A stretch of 6,011 nt of DNA, from assembly GCA_016206405.1 (NCBI GenBank), contig JACQRQ010000035.1:1-6011 (forward strand), given 5' to 3'. Numbering within the stretch: the first letter of the stretch is position 1; each line of letters begins with the position of its first letter. The notes beneath the pieces were generated by a model. That model had not been told where the DNA came from and searched no databases. It saw nothing but the letters and a program-made list of their open reading frames with translations. This stretch comes from Elusimicrobiota bacterium. Lineage in GTDB: Bacteria; Elusimicrobiota; Elusimicrobia; O2-12-FULL-59-9. The translations under genes and the position numbers were made by a program. Shown here piece by piece: positions 3,937 to 6,011 of this stretch.

Positions 3937-5271
3937 TTATGCTCCTATCGACAAGAGAGCGCTTTCAGTCGGCGGCTTCCAGTAGCGGACCTGGTAGTCG
4001 TGAAACAGGCCCCACTCCCCGTAAACCACCTGCTTACTCCACCTCTTCCAGCCGAAACCCTGACGTTGTTTTTGGCGCATGGCAAAGCGTCTCACTTGGC
4101 GCTCGATGTGGTCTCGGACGTAGCTGAAGGCCTTGTGGGCGTTGCCGATGCGGAAGTAGTTGACCCATCCCATAATCTTGGGGTTGAGCTCCTGGATCAG
4201 TTCTTCCACCGTCCATCGCCCAGCCATCCGGATGATGCCCCGGATTTCCTTCAACAAGACCGTTCGCTTCTTTAGTCGCGGTGTCATCAGGAGGTAGGGT
4301 TTTCCTTTTCGTGTCATGACCCGTCGGCGGTCGAACCCCAGATAGGCGAAGCTTTCGCCTTTCAGCAGGTTGACCACCTTCGTCTTCTCCAGATTTAGGG
4401 TCACTTCCAACCTCTCCAATTCCTCACGCAACCGGCGGATCACATGCTCCAGCAGCCGCGGCCAACGGGGATGGCTCCCGACCGCAATCGCGATATCGTC
4501 AGCGAACCGGGTGTAGACCACGCGGGGGGCACCCTTCCACTGGGTCGTTTCCTCCGCCTTCTCAAACACCGCGTCCACCTCCGACAGATACACGTTCGCG
4601 AGCAAGGGCGAAAGCGGGCCGCCTTGCGGAACCCCTTTCTTTCCTTGTGCCTTCAGGGTTTTCTTGATCAGCCACAAGACTTTTCCGTCCATCACTCGCT
4701 TGGCCACTTGCGCCAAGAGCCGGTGATGCCGGATTCCATCAAAGTAGCTTTTCAAATCCACGTCGATCACGTCCGTCAGTCCGTATTTCATGACCGCCTT
4801 GCCCACTCGTTCCAAGGCTTCCGCGCAACTTCGTCCAGGGCGATACCCTAACGTGTTTTCGCGGAAATCCGCCTCAAAGATCGGCTCCAAAATCAGGCGC
4901 AACGCGCCTTGGACGACACGGTCCTTGATGGCGGGGATTTTCAACCTCCTCATTTTGCCGTCGCCTTTGGGGATTTCCACCTCACGACTCGCCATCGGTC
5001 GGTAGGTCTGGCTTCGCATTTCTTCCTGGATTCCCAGGAGAAACTCCTCTACCCCTTCCCGCTCGATGTCTTGAAACGTCCGACCGTCCACGCCGGACGC
5101 GCCGCCGTTGGCTTTCGCCTCTCGGTATGCTTCCCACAACGTGTCCAGCCGATGCACGTGAACGTAGAGCCCCCAGAATCGCCAGTCCTTTTCGGACTTC
5201 GCTTTCTGATATATCCTTCGCCTCAGCTCTTGGAGACTGATGCTCGGTGTCGTCAACCGGTCCTCCCTCAC
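3937..5271 (-). CDS. Group II intron reverse transcriptase/maturase (no endonuclease domain)
   Basis: The 444-residue protein helps its intron RNA fold and splice, then reverse-transcribes it into new DNA sites. Blocks in order: an N-terminal RT-0 region (about 18-70, RFWGLYVHVHRLDTLWEAYREAK, GVDG), RT-1 (EIPKGDGKMRRLKIPAIKDRVVQ region, 99-121), RT-2 (LEPIFEADFRENTLGYRPGRS region, 128-148), motif A (DVDLKSYFD, 170-178, Asp172), motif B (GVPQGGPLSPLLANVYL, 213-229), motif C (YTRFADDIAI, 253-262, Asp258 and Asp259), LGFDRRR, and domain X (LNPKIMGWVNYFR, 362-374). It ends shortly after GFGWKRW and WKPP, with no H-N-H domain. All catalytic Asp residues are present. Motif C has FADD rather than the commoner YADD. 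The start is GTG at 5271 with GAGG four bases ahead. No frameshift is visible, so it is probably functional. Confidence 0.95.
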   Translation of the reverse strand: MREDRLTTPSISLQELRRRIYQKAKSEKDWRFWGLYVHVHRLDTLWEAYREAKANGGASGVDGRTFQDIEREGVEEFLLGIQEEMRSQTYRPMASREVEIPKGDGKMRRLKIPAIKDRVVQGALRLILEPIFEADFRENTLGYRPGRSCAEALERVGKAVMKYGLTDVIDVDLKSYFDGIRHHRLLAQVAKRVMDGKVLWLIKKTLKAQGKKGVPQGGPLSPLLANVYLSEVDAVFEKAEETTQWKGAPRVVYTRFADDIAIAVGSHPRWPRLLEHVIRRLREELERLEVTLNLEKTKVVNLLKGESFAYLGFDRRRVMTRKGKPYLLMTPRLKKRTVLLKEIRGIIRMAGRWTVEELIQELNPKIMGWVNYFRIGNAHKAFSYVRDHIERQVRRFAMRQKQRQGFGWKRWSKQVVYGEWGLFHDYQVRYWKPPTESALLSIGA

Positions 5272-5765
5272 TTTCCTCGAAGGCTTCCTTTTCCAGCAGG
5301 GTTCCTTCGCTCCATCCCCATTACAGGGACTTCTCCGCTACTCCGAGCCCATCCGCCATCTGCCCCGCTTCCGGCCCGTTTCACCTTCCGGCTATCGAAC
5401 CGGCCTTCCTTGGAGATTTCTCTCCAAGGCGTGGCAGACTTCTCCAGTGGCACTTAAGTCCTTCGGTGCGTCCAACCGCTATCACCCCGCCGGAGCGTCT
5501 GTCCCCATCTCCTGAACTCACGAATCCAGACATGCTGCCTTCACCGTCAGACTAGCGGCTCGGCCTCCGGGGTTATCGTTTTCGAGGCTACTTCGCGTTC
5601 ACTTCCGTTGTCGTCCGCACCTTCGCTCACCCGGCGTTTCCCGGGCTTTTCCGCAAGCTTCGGAGTTTGCTCACGCGCCCTCCGTCGCGGATGCTACACG
5701 GCCTTTCAGTTTTACCGCAGAGGGACTTTCACCCTCCGTCCTTAAGTGCCTTCGTCTGGACACAC
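5272..5765 (-). ncRNA. Group II intron 5' ribozyme part (domains I-III and start of IV)
   Basis: This 494-base non-coding segment precedes the maturase start and would fold into domains I-III. Visible elements are GTGTG at the 5' end, a GGTGAAAGTCCC-like segment (about 5733-5722), often seen in domain I of such introns, and EBS1 AGTCTGAC at 5553-5546. An ACGGA copy about 55 bases 5' of EBS1 could act as EBS2 with TCCGT directly upstream of IBS1, but ACGGA occurs several times here, so that is tentative. A full secondary structure was not derived. Confidence 0.7.
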
Positions 5766-5817
5766 AGCCTGACACGGATTCACGGATTGGTACTCACGAC
5801 ACGACATAGCATCAACG
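5766..5817 (-). other. 5' exon flank of the group II intron
   Basis: Fifty-two bases separate repeat copy C from the intron. Next to the junction are two tandem AATCCGTG units followed by TCAGGCT, which includes IBS1. AATCCGT also begins every repeat copy, so this may be a decayed repeat end. No gene is visible. Confidence 0.5.
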
Positions 5818-5963
5818 CAGTGGGAGGCCGTTCTTGGGCGCTTGGCCCAGAAATCCCATACCCCGGCCCTCAGCGGCACCCGCCCCCATCCCGCCGCCAC
5901 CAAACCCCGCGCGGTTCCCCCCAAGATTTCGAGTTTGTCACGTTTGTCAAACCAGGTACGGAT
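5818..5963. repeat. Dispersed repeat, copy C (internally shortened)
   Basis: The left part matches copy B (3537-3616) and the right end carries the shared terminus, AATCCGTACCTGGTTTGACA on the - strand. About 100 bases of the A/B core (the part near 3630-3720 in B) are missing. The copy is more diverged than A and B are from each other. Orientation is the same as A and B. Confidence 0.75.
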
Positions 5964-6011
5964 TTTACTTCATGGATTCCGGATACCCAATCAGGTGCCG
6001 ATTCAATCGGA
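5964..6011. repeat. Possible further repeat end (copy E), cut by the window edge
   Basis: Near the right edge the - strand reads GAATCGGCACCTGATTGGG, which resembles the terminus of piece D (GAATCCGCACCTAGTTGGAC). With only about 20 aligned bases this is weak. Confidence 0.3.

Larger units (their letters stand above)
3813..5765 (-). mobile_element. Group II intron, about 1.95 kb, with intact-looking maturase gene
   Basis: The element is a retrotransposing ribozyme read on the - strand. Its 5' end is placed at GTGTG (5765-5761), matching the group II start consensus GUGYG. The eight bases before it, GTCAGGCT (IBS1, 5773-5766), pair over all eight positions (one G-U) with AGTCTGAC (EBS1, 5553-5546), 212 bases into the intron, a normal place for EBS1. 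The maturase gene (5271-3937) occupies domain IV. Domain V follows at 3913-3881, then a domain VI-like region. The 3' end at 3813 (...CTACTGAC) obeys the terminal AY rule, but 3817 (...CCCTAC) is a possible alternative. It lies between repeat copies C and B, not in a gene. Confidence 0.88.

Noticed and set aside
5268..5453. A 61-codon frame in the intron 5' region whose stop overlaps the maturase GTG (GTGA)
   Set aside because: It covers sequence that must fold as ribozyme RNA, has no recognisable domain and a GTG start without a convincing ribosome site. The overlap is notable but not enough to call a gene.
3811..5555. Several + strand frames opposite the maturase gene and intron
   Set aside because: They are antisense shadows of a clearly conserved gene and ribozyme, with no domain or ribosome-site support.

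Overview
The window reads as chromosomal DNA from a diderm (Gram-negative type) bacterium with GC-rich coding sequence. A membrane-anchored peptidoglycan glycosyltransferase and an exported FKBP-type isomerase both imply a periplasm. Nothing here fixes the phylum. A metagenomic or environmental origin is a guess.

Left part (1-2114) is ordinary housekeeping DNA. The + strand carries the 3' end of livF, a branched-chain amino acid ABC transporter ATPase. After a 156-base gap, two genes lie on the - strand in a compact pair: an exported FKBP-type peptidyl-prolyl isomerase (2114 to 1380), then mtgA, a monofunctional peptidoglycan glycosyltransferase (1363 to 509). The gap between them is 16 bases, so they are probably one transcript.

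Right part (about 2115-6011) is an accessory region with all recognisable genes on the - strand. It holds (i) a ribbon-helix-helix antitoxin whose PIN-domain toxin is cut off after about 15-20 codons by a dispersed repeat; (ii) a complete two-gene toxin-antitoxin module, a RelE/ParE-superfamily (HigB-like) toxin followed by an HTH antitoxin, with a perfect 18-bp palindrome downstream of a TTGACA box; (iii) at least three same-orientation copies of a non-coding repeat (A 2251-2431, B 3537-3782, C 5818-5963) plus related shorter pieces; and (iv) a complete-looking group II intron of about 1.95 kb (5765 to about 3813) encoding a 444-residue reverse transcriptase/maturase. The intron 5' end is supported by a GTGTG start and an 8-bp IBS1/EBS1 pairing; the 3' end is less certain.

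How it fits together: the repeats sit in the gaps between modules. Copy A abuts the broken PIN gene, a related piece starts 2 bases after the HTH antitoxin stop codon, and the intron lies between copies C and B. The simplest reading is a hot spot where small selfish modules collect, with the repeat family as the least explained component. I could not assign the repeat to a known element from sequence alone.
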